Shown in pieces: positions 1 through 12,599 of a DNA stretch of 64,000 nt. Made by a program: the position numbers and the translations under genes. The stretch lies in assembly GCA_029339505.1 (NCBI GenBank), contig JAQISU010000179.1:11996501-12060500 (forward strand). The letters run 5' to 3'. The DNA is from Unio delphinus (Eukaryota > Mollusca > Bivalvia > Unionida > Unionidae). The notes beneath the pieces were generated by a model. It saw nothing but the letters and a program-made list of their open reading frames with translations. It searched no databases and was not told the DNA's origin. Within the stretch, counting starts at the first letter, position 1; each line of letters starts with the position of its first letter.

Positions 1-775
1 ATATATTCGTCCATGATTTCCCTTGGGTACTCTTCATTTAACTTTCTAAAACATACTGCTGTCATTATACATCTTCCACTGCTGAGATAATATTTGTTAC
101 TTCAATAGATTGAGCTTATAGTATACTTTGTTTGATTTAAAAATTAATGTTACGTCGACTGCCCTAAGAAAAGTTTGATGAAAATAGCTTTATATTGTCT
201 ATTAGCAAAACAAGTCAGCCATACATCTAATAAGGTAATGTGATTTGATCGAATATAGTATTTTCAGGATATACATTTTGTAGCTGAGTAGACAAGCTAA
301 ATTGAAGCATATCTTGTACGGATTAAATTATCAGAAATGTTCAAATTCTTATAACCAAGTAAAATTATTCCTATAGGAGACATACATTTGTAAGAGCGTG
401 TCTATGATAATAATCTCCTTCTACAGTCGTTCCGGTGAATGTATGACATCGTTATTTCATGTTGACCCAATTGTTATGAAAATGATTATATTCGCATTTA
501 CGCGTGTCTTATGTAAAACACGGCAAACGTTAATGTATTTTAGCTGTTATGGGATTCATCAAATTCCGTGAGGATGTGTAATGCGGACAATTTTTTAATT
601 ATATTATTAGTTATCCTGTTGTTGAACCATTCCAAGATTATAAATGTTGATAATTCCTCACGTTGAATATATTTTATGACACAACCATAGAGAAAAAGAC
701 AGCAATTGTCTATTGGATTATCAATGATGTCGCCTCATTCTAGTTACAAGGATTCCTCCATTATGCAAGCCAAAT

Positions 776-1434
776 ACTCCGATATGTATTGTGGCAATAG
801 GTATGGTATCCGATATGTATTGTTTCAATAGGTCTGATATCCGATATGTATTGTGGCATTAGGTCTGGTATCCGATATGTATTGTAGCAATAGGTATGGT
901 ATCCGATATGTATTGTGGCATTAGGTCTGGTATCCGATATGTATTGTGGCAATAGGTCTGATATCCGATATGCATTTTGGAAATAGGTTTGGTATCCGAT
1001 ATGTATTGTGGCAATAGGTCTGGTATCCGATATGTATTTTGGCAATAGGTCTGGTATCCGATATGTATTGTGGCAATAAGTCTGGTATCCGATATGTATT
1101 TTGGCAATCGGTCTGGTATCCGATATTTTTTGTGGCAATAAGTCTGGTATCCGATATGTATTTTAGCAATAGGTCTGGTATCCGATATGTATTGTGGCAA
1201 TAAGTCTGGTATCCGATATGTATTGTGGCAATAGGTTTGGTATCCGATATATATTTTGGCAATAGATCTGGTATCCGATATGTATTGTGGCAATAAGTCT
1301 GGTATCCGATATGTATTTTGGCAATCTCGTCTGGTATCCGATATGTTTTGTGGCAATATGACTGGTATCCGATATGTACTGTGGTAAAAGGTCTGGTATC
1401 CGATATGTATTGTAGCAACAGGTCTGGTATCTTT
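776..1434. repeat. 31-bp minisatellite, about 21 copies
   Basis: A tandem array of a 31-bp unit reading roughly TCCGATATGTATTGTGGCAA followed by TAGGTCTGGTA, with point differences between units. Because 31 is not a multiple of three and the unit lacks stop codons on the minus strand, long open frames run through it in all three minus frames. They are repeat artefacts, not genes. Confidence 0.95.
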
Positions 1435-4400
1435 TCAGTCATATGCAGGTATAGTAAATTATTTATACATCCTAGTATCAATTTGTGAAATTAATATTTC
1501 AGATGAATGATATGGGATATTACGTCGCCAGTGGTGTTCAAGTACCTTCAAAACGGTATGGCATGGGGACAGAACATTTTCAATTATGCAAACAATGCTG
1601 AGGAATAACTAACTGCAGCTCGGTAAGGCAGCATCATTACAGAGACGATTTAAACGGCACTCCTGTCTGAGTATGTGGAGAAGGCGCCCAAATAAATGAA
1701 TGATATTATTTGATGCCCCATCCATGTTAATGAAATACGTATAATACAATTATGCCAAAACGAAATCCCTAATTAACCAAACAAGTAAATGTAAATTAAA
1801 GGTTTGGCGGTACACAATACATCAAAACTACGAAACAATCCAATCCCATCAATGTTTAGCTATTTTATCTATGATATGGGATCTAGGTTTTATTTCTCTT
1901 CTCCCATTATCACGTTTTAATATCGCCATACAACAAGCTACTTATGAAATTAATTTTACAAATAGGTCAGGTGTCTTTTGAGCTTTGTAATAAAACTCAT
2001 TTTATGTACGGGAACTGTGGGGGAAAGTTGCTAAAACATTTTAGAAGATCGCAAACCATTCTTTGCAATTAAAACAGCTTTTAACAAGCAGATTCACGTC
2101 GCTGGTCAGATACCGTAATTCTGCTGGCTTGATTGAGCGGAGAAGCATACTCTGATAATAACAGACTATATGTTGTTTTTTTTATGTGGATACAGTAGTA
2201 TTTTCAGCTTTACAGTTTTTCTCTAACGCCCTAGTTATTAAGCAGAAACAATACGAACATATTCATACACCTTAAAAATTCCGAAACTGAGCTTCATCGA
2301 TCTGTTTTACTGATGTTTCGGATGTTAACAAATAGTATATTGCTAACAGCTTCACTTAAGGTATGTGTTATGTAATCGTTTCTACGCATGCACAGGGAAC
2401 GGAATCTGAACTTAAACTTATTCCATATTGTGCTGATTTAAAGTCTTGTGCACATCCATATTATTGCTTCAGACTATATTTTATGTTTAAATTACAATGT
2501 GAAGATACATTACATCGATGGTGTAAATACAATGTCATCGGCTTAGGTTTCTTTTTCAATATATTGCCTTACAGAGTACTGCATGCACCCTCTTTTTTTA
2601 AATCTGTTTAAACTCAGAGAGCCACTGTCCTACATAATGATTTGACAGCGACCGCTAAAGGATAGTGTTCTGGTAACCTATTGTATTACTGTAATAGCTA
2701 GTTTTATCAACCAATCAGATGAAGTCTTATCTATATTAGTTATGAAGATTGAGCAATATTGATGTTGAGCGTCAGTGTGTGCCGAAATATTTGATGTATT
2801 TTCAGATTTATGAAAGTTGCGTTTCAAAGGTCACCAAAACATGACCCCTTAGCGGTCGCTGTCAGATCTTTGCGTAGGACTAATCAGATTGATGCGCGTT
2901 TAAAACTCATATAACTTCGACCAGCTTAAACCCAGATACACCGATATATTTCACCTGTTCACCAGAGGCTACAATGCTCATCTGCAATTACAAATTCAAT
3001 AAAGCGTAAATACTAAAATGCTGGAACATCATGCTAGAACGCCTGAAATTATATAGTTATACGATTGTTGAACTCATTTAGACTCCTGTATCCTTTAAAA
3101 GAGATCTTTTTTACGAAACTACAATAACTTAATTTACGACTAAATTGAAGGTGACATTCGTAAGTCATGTATTCGAAACATAAATTGTAATGGTTCGCAA
3201 ACCAATTTTGTTACGCTCCCATTTAATCATACACGCTTAATATGGCGTTGTTCAATCCGTATTAACGTATCAAGCAATCAGATTCGAGCTACACTGGTGC
3301 CTTCTTTGACGCCATCGAGACAGAACAAGCTACATACGCAGTTTGTGTATTTTTCAATAGTGCGAGCTGATAAATAATCGGTTATTTCTTTAATATCTTA
3401 AAGCTGTTTTATCCAATTGTGATATAATTATCACAATATTATATGGATGGCGTATACATTACTGGTAATTTGTTAGATACAAGAACTCGTGATATAAAAA
3501 GACACTTTACGCAAATTTTTATCGGTGGAACTTTCCTTTTGTTTCCTATGTATCATTTTTAGCGTAGTACCAGTAAATCGAGTGAAACATAGATGGTATT
3601 TCGAAGTCGAGATCAAACGAGACAGGTGGTCGATCTAAATAAAAAGACGTTCAGCCGGTTATTACTTTATTTCTAAATCATGTTTCAATTTGCTGAAATT
3701 ATGACAAATTAATACCATTGATCAAATTCGCACAATAATAAAGCGATAGTAATTTTTGGCATAATAGGATGCACAGAGAATATTTTCTTTTCCTTCGTTA
3801 ATACCGGATATATGTTCCATCGTGCGGTATGCAAAAGGTGATATTTTACGAGTGTAAGCAATGTGTTAAAATGTATCGTTTTTGCCACCACAAGATGAAA
3901 TATGGCGGTATTAATTTAAGAAAAGTATTTATTTGTAACGCATATACTAAACTTTATTCCAAAACTTTAGAAGATTATCTAATTCTTCGGTACAACACTC
4001 TAACCCCCATTCCCTATTCGAAAATTCACCGGTAAATTATACTTTCTTTGTCATTTTGTAAACTATTTGACCCTATCTGAAAACAATGCCGATTTATCGA
4101 TGCATGGCGGTGGGATTATCCTTGTTGTCTCTTGAGCATGGGGTAATAACGTCAATGACACCCAAACTGCGTGTGGTCAATTTTATTTTCCAAATGACCG
4201 TATCTGTAACATAATGAAGTTTCTGTTCATTTGTTCTGACTCGCAAAGTACTCATTTTTGTTTCTGCAGGTACACTTTATGTGGGCACTTACAATCAATT
4301 GTCGCATGGCATGATGGGAAATCTTGTATTTTCACATGTAAAAATATAACGATATATTTCTCAAATGTGACATATAGGAATGAAACAAAAATTTCAAAAT

Positions 4401-4559
4401 TATTTCTCCAATAAATGAAACCTTTTTACGAAATATTTAAATTGGCAGAGTTATCAAGTAGCTGCATGCATTTTATGGGGAAAAGAAATTGACAGCAATA
4501 TAGAAAATCTGACAATTCGACATCTATGTGTCAAACATTCATGCTCAACGTAATAAACT
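1435..4559. other. AT-rich stretch without a recognisable gene
   Basis: Only short open frames with no recognisable domain are seen on either strand. I find no RNA gene and no transposon signature. Confidence 0.6.
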
Positions 4560-4807
4560 TTCATACGTTATGAATCTATCATTGTATCACTGTACAATAA
4601 TCCATCATTGTATCCATGTGCAATAATCTATAATTGTATCACTATTACAATAGTCTATCATGGTCTCCCTTTACAATAAGCTACCATGGTATTCCAGTAC
4701 AATAATCGATCATGATATCTTGATATATATATATATCTGTACCATAAGCTATCATGGTATCCTTGTATACTAAGCTATCATGGTATCCCTGAACAGTAGG
4801 CTATCAT

Positions 4808-4872
<65 letters not shown>

Positions 4873-5170
4873 GTGCAAAAAGCTATCATGGTATCCCTAT
4901 GTAATAAGCTATCATGGTATCCTCGTATACTAAGCTATCATGGTATCCTTGTATACTAAGCTTTCTTGATATCCCTGTACAACAAGCTAGAATGGTATCC
5001 ATGTACAAAAAGTTATCATGGTATCCATATACAACAAGGCATCATGGTATCCCTATACACTAAGCTATCATGGTATCCATGTACACTAAGCTATCATGGT
5101 ATCCATGTACAATAAGTTGTCATCGTATACAATGAGCTATCATAGTATCACTGTACAATACACTATAGTT
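4560..5170. repeat. 26-bp minisatellite interrupted by (AT)n
   Basis: Degenerate 26-bp units of the form CTATCATGGTATCCCTGTAC plus AATAAG run through this stretch. A pure (AT)n run at about 4810-4871 sits inside the array, and a shorter AT run is near 4722. Confidence 0.9.
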
Positions 5171-5689
5171 TCTCTCTACAATAATCAATAAAAATCGTAT
5201 CTGTCATTTTTCACTTGTGTGTTTGATGGTGAAAACTGATGCAGTGGTTTTGTGTTTGTCTGACAACTCTTTAGTAGAATTCAAACATTAGGAAACTACC
5301 ATGGTTGTATAGAATTAAATAATGAATTTGATCTGTTAGAAATTAAATCCGCATCATGCATTCATAATGCTTCCACAAGACTACAGTGTTCCGTGTTAAC
5401 AATTAGAGAATATTTATGATGGTTTTTGAAGTTAATATAATATTGACTTCGTCATATGTGATGTATATTTACGAGCATGCATATACACTTTTGATTCAGG
5501 CACTCATGTATGCATACCTATATTCATGCAATCGTACATGTACTGGTTAGAGATCAATTATCGCCATATTAATAATAACTCGTGACCACACGTGAAGTTT
5601 TGGTTCCTGTTTAGATCATAAGAAAATTGATTTAAGCTGACAAGTCTGAGCTAAAATAAGCTTAATAGTACAATTAGCATACATAGGAC

Positions 5690-8340
5690 AACAAGACCTA
5701 CGTCATACGGGTGTATGTGGTGTCCTGGCAGCGGGTAGCACCTATGGCTTGGGGAAGCAGTCGTACTCCTTCGGAGGTAACTCGCCCAACTTGTGTCCCC
5801 ACTTTACACTCAGCACTCATCGGTGACTCCAAGAAACTATGGCATGCACAGTGGCCGCATCCCGGAAAATGGCATTGACTGGCCGGCTACACCAGGCTGA
5901 GGGTAGCTAACGGGTCTTAAACCCTCGGTGAGTTAGGCTTTATTTTCCTAGCATACGAAGACAGGATTCGGCAGCCTGCAATGAGGAACCACCAGCTAAT
6001 CAATAGACAGAAAGGCGATTCCTAGCAAAGTGTCATGAAGCGCTAAGAGTTCAACGAGATAGGTACGACGTCCTGGTCTTCCACTGTACTTAACTCCGTA
6101 TGGATGTTGTCAAGCTGATGCACTTCGATGGTTATGTGCGATAGAGTGATGTCGACGAATTGCGCAACTCTTCCTAACTTAAAGTCTCCGCGCAAGTCAT
6201 TCTTGTCATCCACGTATCCCATTTCATCACCCACTAAAGTCATATGGTGGCAGGCAGGTGACGAAGCGGCAGGGGAGGGTACACTTTCAGCCGTAGCCTC
6301 AAACCTGCACACAGGCGGCTCAGGCCATTATGGGGTTCACCACTAATACACAGTAGCAGTGGTGTCCGGCTGATCCCTGAGCGAAAAAATGCAGGAATGC
6401 ACCTCTCACCTCTCTGGCACAAGGAAGGGGCTAGAAAAGCTGTCCTAAACATTGCCTGCTCTAAACTCCCATAGCCAGTATACCACACCTGGTGGGGACC
6501 CTACCTCAACAGTCAAAATACATAGAAACATAATGAAGATTATTCCTCTTACACATTACGCATGCAATTGACGCACATTAACGAACACAGAAAATGCGAA
6601 AAGATCCCAGTGGAGAAACACCTAATAGGAAAGGAACTCGCCAGATAAAATGTGGACATTGCAGTGAGACTCGGCTTTCAGGGGGAAGCAAACTTTGTGA
6701 AACGGACTACGTTTACACTTTCTTTGGGAGTGGCCGATGATGTGAAGAGCACCGTGAGGTTCTTGGCTTTGCAGTGAAGATATATCTGATGTGCAAATCG
6801 GCTAGACCGCCCAAGGGTATAAAGGAGAGGCTCATTACCATGAAACTCCCCTTATGTCTGAAAGAAAGCACATTACCATAATCAGTCTCTATGCTTCAAC
6901 CATGACCGACCCAGATGAAATGAAGGTCAAATTGTATGATGATCTTCACTCCGTCATTGCTGACGTTCCAAAGGCAGATAAGCTCGTCATTCGTGGCGAT
7001 CACCTTGCCTGGGATGGAGTGCTAGGAAAGCACCGAGTTGGTCACTGTACCAGTAACGGTCTCCGTTTGATTCAGTTCTGCCCCGATCATGAACTGATGT
7101 TCAACAATACAGTCTTCCGCCTGCCTACCTGTAAAAGACGTGATAGATACACCCTTGCGCAAAGCACTGGCACCTCATCGAACACGTAATTGTCAGGAAA
7201 AGGGACAGGCTGCATGTGCGTGTAACCAAGTCCTTGTGTGGCTATAACAGATGGACAGACCAACGCCTCATCATCAAAAGCTCAACACCACATTCATCCT
7301 AAAGACACCACAGGCAAGGAAGGCTCATACAAGAGTAGACATCACAAAGCTGAAATTCACCAGTACCACGCAGTCTCTCGTGGATGCCCTGGAAGAACGA
7401 ATGAATTGCACAACTCTCGACAATAAGACTGTGGAGACCGACTGTGCGGCATTCAGATAGCTGGTTTACAACACAGCTTTGAAAATTCCAGGACCCTCAA
7501 CCAGAAATCATCAAGACTGGTTGGATGAGAACTGTGACGAGATCAAGCAGATTTTGGATACGAAACACCGCCTTCATCAAACCTAACTCAACAACCCCAA
7601 GTCCGCTTCTATAAAAAGATGTTTACAACAATATATAGAGATTTTTACAGCGGAATCTCATGTCAGATGCGATGCACATGGCTGAGCATCAAAGATGATG
7701 TGATCCAGTGCTATGCAGACCATGAAGAACGTCTACAATGCCTTGAAAGAAGTGTATGGACCTACATCCTCTGGATCGGCCCTCCCCCATCTTCTCATCG
7801 CAGACGGGAACACACTAATTACTGACAAAAAGAATATTCTTAAAGAATGGGCTGAATACTTTGACAGCGTTTTGAATTAATTACTCTTCAGTCATCAACG
7901 ATGACGTCATCAGTCGTCTTCCCCAATTACCTATCAATGAAGAAAGGGATGAGCCTCCATCCTTGCTTGAGACAAAGAAAGCGATACCTCTGTCCTCCAG
8001 AGGCAAAGCACTTGGTTCATATTCCATCGCTACTGAAGTTTACAAGGATGATCGACAGCACTGATAGAAATGCTGTTTTTACTGATGTGGCAGCAACAGA
8101 CAATCTCCATGAATTCAGAGACGCGTCCATAAACCACCAAGAGTTTCAGCGCAAAGGGAACCGCCAGGCATGCGACAACCACCTTACTCTCAATTTCAGA
8201 GAAGATACTCGTCATGATCCTACTGAAACACCTCACTACGTGCCTTGACCAGGGACTACTGCCAGAACCCCAGTGTGGATTCCGGAAAGAATGTGGGACC
8301 ATCTCCTGTTCCTTATGCCAACGAACAACCCGTGCAAGGG
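5690..8340 (+). mobile_element. Broken LINE (non-LTR retrotransposon) with AP-endonuclease and RT remains
   Basis: This block is visibly richer in GC than its surroundings. The frame at 6854-7189 gives an endonuclease-like stretch (residues such as ITIISLYAST and DKLVIRGD) typical of the exonuclease-endonuclease-phosphatase domain of LINEs. From about 7580 to 8335, three frames together give reverse-transcriptase fragments (for example FQRKGNRQACDNH and PEPQCGFRKECG-like text). Many frameshifts and stops break it and the RT ends abruptly near 8335, so it is dead. The 5.69-6.85 kb part is probably its 5' untranslated region. The class (CR1/Jockey-like versus RTE-like) is uncertain. Confidence 0.8.
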
Positions 8341-8349
8341 TTAGCCTCT

Positions 8350-9225
8350 ACAGCCCCTTCAACCCTCTAGAGACTAGAGTTGTCCTCGTCTAATCAACAC
8401 GTCATTAAATACGTCATTAAACCTTGATGTAGCCCCCCTCCCGCTTTATAGCGGACGCTGTAAATGAAAATTACAATATTTTAACAATGAAGCGTTTTCC
8501 TCTTCCAACACGTATCCAGAAATACAATTTACAGCATGGACGCAACATTCGTCTCTAATATATTATCCGATCTTGTTAACACAATTCCATTAGCATTGAC
8601 AGCGTCGTCTCCAGGCTTCATATTTTACTTGCAAAGAAAGTTCAAGGGCCAATAGCCAGGGTGCATTGATTATTTTGATTCTCTCAAAATGGGTGGATAA
8701 CTCTTGTAGAAAATATTACACATACAAAACTGTTACCCTTGAATTGAACCGCATGCACCATTACTATCATCACAAGCGCAACTTTCAATTATTCCAGGCC
8801 ATATTATTTATTTTTAAACTAGTACAATTAAATATTTAAGATCTTGGGACAATTAACATAATCCATTAGCCTAATTGGAATTGAATGTTTTATTGATCTT
8901 TCTTATAGTTATCAAAATTGTATATGAAACAGCGATGAAAACAAAAACTAGTCCGCTGACAAGTAATCTGTAGTCGACATATTCAGTCATCTAGAAGGTG
9001 TTTTCCATTGCACAATATTTTATTGGATTTTGCCTTAAGATGTATTACATTTTTGCACATCATTATACTACATTGTCACAATTTAGTTCATTAGAATGGA
9101 AAATGATTTTTTTTTCTCAAATAAATCAACACAAGCAACATGAAAACTGTCAAGAAAAATAATATCTTTCTGGTGATTGTTATCTACAATAGTAAAGACA
9201 AGAATTATATGACCGTTGTTTTTTC
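8350..9225. other. AT-rich stretch without a recognisable gene
   Basis: No open frame or repeat that I can assign. Confidence 0.5.
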
Positions 9226-9227
9226 AG

Positions 9228-10351
9228 CAATGCCAAAGTGGTCTAGATCGAGAGATCTTCAAATGCTGTGCCATCTCTAAAGCAGAAAAGGCTCACAATT
9301 TCACAAGCATCTAGGGAATTATAAGTTCCTTGAAAAAAACTGTAGAAGACTATTGTCAGTCATATGAAGTATTCGGAACAACAATTGTTTCCGCTAACCA
9401 GAAAAGCTACCAAGCAATAAGTAGTTACCATCATGAAGCAAAATGGGCGCAATTCTCTATTTAGAATGAATAAAGGTCCCAACGAAAAATGGTGTCAAAA
9501 GTTATATAAAAGACATCATGAACTATCTGAGAAACATCCTGAGTCACAGGACCGAGCCAGGAACAGGATGTCAAACATACATGTGATGAATTAATAATTA
9601 ACTCTTCTTGCCCTTGTCAAATTTTCCACTTATCAGGTCAAAGAAACCTTTAGAAAAACTGGTATTCACCATTGGAATCTTGATGCTATTGACAAAACAC
9701 AGCTTGTCAATAGCGATTTGAAAAGTAAAATGGTGATTTCTCAGCCCGTTCACAACATGTGAACCATCCATATCAGCAATGCCATCATGTGATAAAGAAT
9801 TACAGACATCAAAATCAGTCTGTCTAACCTGTGGTAGTTACATTGGAGTAAATCATTTAGTAGCAGCATTCCTTATACCTTAATAATTATCGGAGGTTTT
9901 CCCAGTAGTGCCTATTAAGTCGGAAGTTAGAATAGCGGAAAAGGTGTTATATTCAAGAATACTACCATGATTTGTACAGAACATTATAGGAAAAGGCAAC
10001 AGAGAATAAGAAAAAAGCAAGAAATTCAAGAACTGAAAGTAGCACTTATGAAGGACAGATTAGAGAATAAAGAAAAGTAGAAACAAATCAAGAAAATGTT
10101 TGGAAGAAAAAAAAAGAGACATCTAGCTCTTATTTAGATATGTGTGGCGTGTGCAAATTTTTGACCCACCAGTTGAAGACACTGATGATGAGAACGTTGA
10201 CGATGAGGCTAAGGATATATCCTGGCTTCATTGTGGCAAGTCTCCACATTGGTACCACCAGTTCTGTCTTGGGGTATATGCTGATGAAGAGGGTAACATT
10301 GGCAAAAATGACACGGGATTCATCTGCAGTTTCTACCTGAACAATAAATAA
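9228..10351 (+). pseudogene. Pogo/Jerky-like DDE transposase relic with PHD-like tail
   Basis: Scattered frames from 9228 resemble a pogo/Jerky-type transposase (start MPKWSRSRDLQ, later a lysine/glutamate-rich linker near 10000-10110). The end at 10142-10351 keeps a zinc-finger-like tail, with CGKSPHWYHQFC followed by GFIC, similar to the PHD-like C-terminal finger of many invertebrate pogo/Tigger-type transposases. Many stops interrupt it. Family assignment rests on pattern recognition of the tail and is moderate; the middle is too decayed to place catalytic residues. Confidence 0.5.
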
Positions 10352-10354
10352 TAG

Positions 10355-11125
10355 TTATATTAGTGTTAATAAATAAAGCAGTAATACAGTGTTTATGCTA
10401 CAATAATGACAGTTTATATTAATAGGTTTACTGGTGTTTTGTTGTTATACAAATTCACCAAAATATTTTGAAAATATTAAAATAGTTTTATTGGAATCTT
10501 GTGTTTAATTTGTTCGCCATGAAAAATGAAAACAGACCAATTTCTCGGCAGCAAAACAATGCATGTTACATCTGTAATTATATGTGATATTAAATATCTT
10601 CGACTCCTTAAACTTCATTATTTAAAGATACATGTATTTTTTTTTTGCTTAACTGCAGAGAGTTAGATATCATTCTCACCTTTACATGTCACACATTGTT
10701 AAAAAATATTCCTGTTTTTTTCAACCAGTGAATAAGTCAAATTTCACACATTCTTATCATATCTCGTAACAGGTACTAAAACATTAATTTGAAATACAAA
10801 GCTACACAAACTAAAACATAATTATTCAGAAATAACTATATTTTCATTTCAAGAAAGTAAAATATAATATAATAGTCGTGTTTGAGTAGTTCCTTAATTG
10901 TTCAACACGTGGCGACATTTGTATTAACATTCTCATACAGTTCATCACCAACACCGTTTTAATTAACGGTCCCCACGTAACCGTTCATGCTGCTGATTTC
11001 ACATTTAACAGGAGGAAATAATATTGTTAAAGGCCCTGCATTTATGTACTCTACTGTCAAGGAGCAAGTCCTTGTCGGTAGTGAATATTATAACACCCAG
11101 GAAAAGTAACGAGAATTGGTCTCCA
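10355..11125. other. AT-rich stretch without a recognisable gene
   Basis: Nothing beyond A/T runs and short random frames. Confidence 0.5.
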
Positions 11126-11129
11126 ACTA

Positions 11130-11830
11130 GTATACTTTAATTCACGCACTCATACATGCATACTTTAATTCACGCACTCATACATGTATACTTTAATTCA
11201 CTTTAATTCACGCACTCATACATGTATACTTTAATTCACGCACTCATACATGTATACTTTCATTCACGCACTCATACATGTATACTTTAATTCACGCACT
11301 CATACATGTATACTTTCATTCACGCACTCATACATGTATACTTTAATTCACGCACTCATACATGTATACTTTTATTCACGCACTCATACATGTATACTTT
11401 AATTCACGCACTCATACATGTATACTTTAATTCACGCACTCATACATGTATACTTTAATTCACGCACTCATACATGTATACTCATACATGTATGCTTTAA
11501 TTCACGCACTCATACATGTATACTTTTATTCACGCACTCATACATGTATACTTTAACTCACGCACTCATACATGTATACTTTAATTCACGCACTCATACA
11601 TGTATACTTTAATTCACGCACTCATACATGTATACTTTAATTCACGTACTCATACATGTATACTTTAATTCACGCACTGATACATGTATACTTTAATTCA
11701 CGCACTCGTACATGTATACTTTAATTCACGCACTCATACATGTATACTTTAATTCAAGCACTCATACATGTATACTTTAATTCACGCACTCATAAATGTA
11801 TACTTTTATTCTCGTACTCATGGTGTAGAA
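11130..11830. repeat. 28-bp minisatellite, about 24 copies
   Basis: Highly homogeneous 28-bp units (ATGTATACTTTAATTCACGC plus ACTCATAC). Open frames across it that encode YTLIHALIHV-like text are repeat artefacts. One truncated unit near 11480 and a few substitutions are visible. Confidence 0.95.
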
Positions 11831-12302
11831 TTGAAAGCATATATTTCAAACACATGTTGGTCCAGAAAACGCAGCAGCTCATGTCCTTTTCTCTGCACAG
11901 AAACTGTCATCCGAGATACTGATACATGTAGGTTTGATCATGAGCACACCGAAAAGTAAAGTTATTGAATTCTTAATATCGTAGGGTTTTTACAGAACAA
12001 CAAACGATTAACAAGCATGATTCATGCTGTAATAATTACCACGATCTAGTCATTAAAAGCAGAACTAAATGAAGTGACAAAGAGGCGATAACGTTTGAAA
12101 TTAAAGGGGAAAACGTCTGATCCCTTAATGAAACTGGTACAGAAAACATAACCTTCTAAAAACTTGAATTGTTTCAAACAACAGCATTTAAGTATGCTGA
12201 ATATAACAGTCAAACAAGAATTACCTTTCTTTCATAAACAGTAAAATATCATTTTCCGAAGAATCTATAAAAGCATCCTAGTGGGACATAGCAGAATTTC
12301 AT

Positions 12303-12566
12303 TTAAGGGGAAATCATTTTTATTTCCCGACTGCCAATGTTATTCAATCTTTGCTGTACTAGCAAACGTTCCCATTCACGATTATACTTGATATGCCCAC
12401 ATGTATTAATGAACGATGGCTGTTTCGCCGGCTTTGCTGCACATGTAGCTGTAAATCGGAGATTTATTCTCTGTTTTATTTCTAGAAGAAATTCACGCAT
12501 TTCAGATATCGCTAGACCGACGATGCCAAATTGCTCTAGTGTAGATAGCAGTCGTACCAGAGCCAT
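12303..12566 (-). CDS. Possible small protein or coding exon, unrecognised
   Basis: An 87-codon ATG-started frame on the minus strand with a higher GC content than its surroundings. I recognise no domain. The opposite strand is also open (12337-12570), so chance cannot be excluded. It could be a first coding exon of a host gene, but I see no partner exon. Confidence 0.2.
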   Translation of the reverse strand: MALVRLLSTLEQFGIVGLAISEMREFLLEIKQRINLRFTATCAAKPAKQPSFINTCGHIKYNREWERLLVQQRLNNIGSREIKMISP

Positions 12567-12599
12567 TTAGAAGAAAAAACACGCCTTTCGATACCGTAG

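Noticed and set aside
761..1481. Three long minus-strand open frames of 125-186 codons
   Set aside because: They are the three frames of a 31-bp minisatellite without stops; the repetitive text has no protein meaning.
11418..11959. Open frames with HALIHVYFNSRTH-like text
   Set aside because: Artefact of the 28-bp minisatellite.
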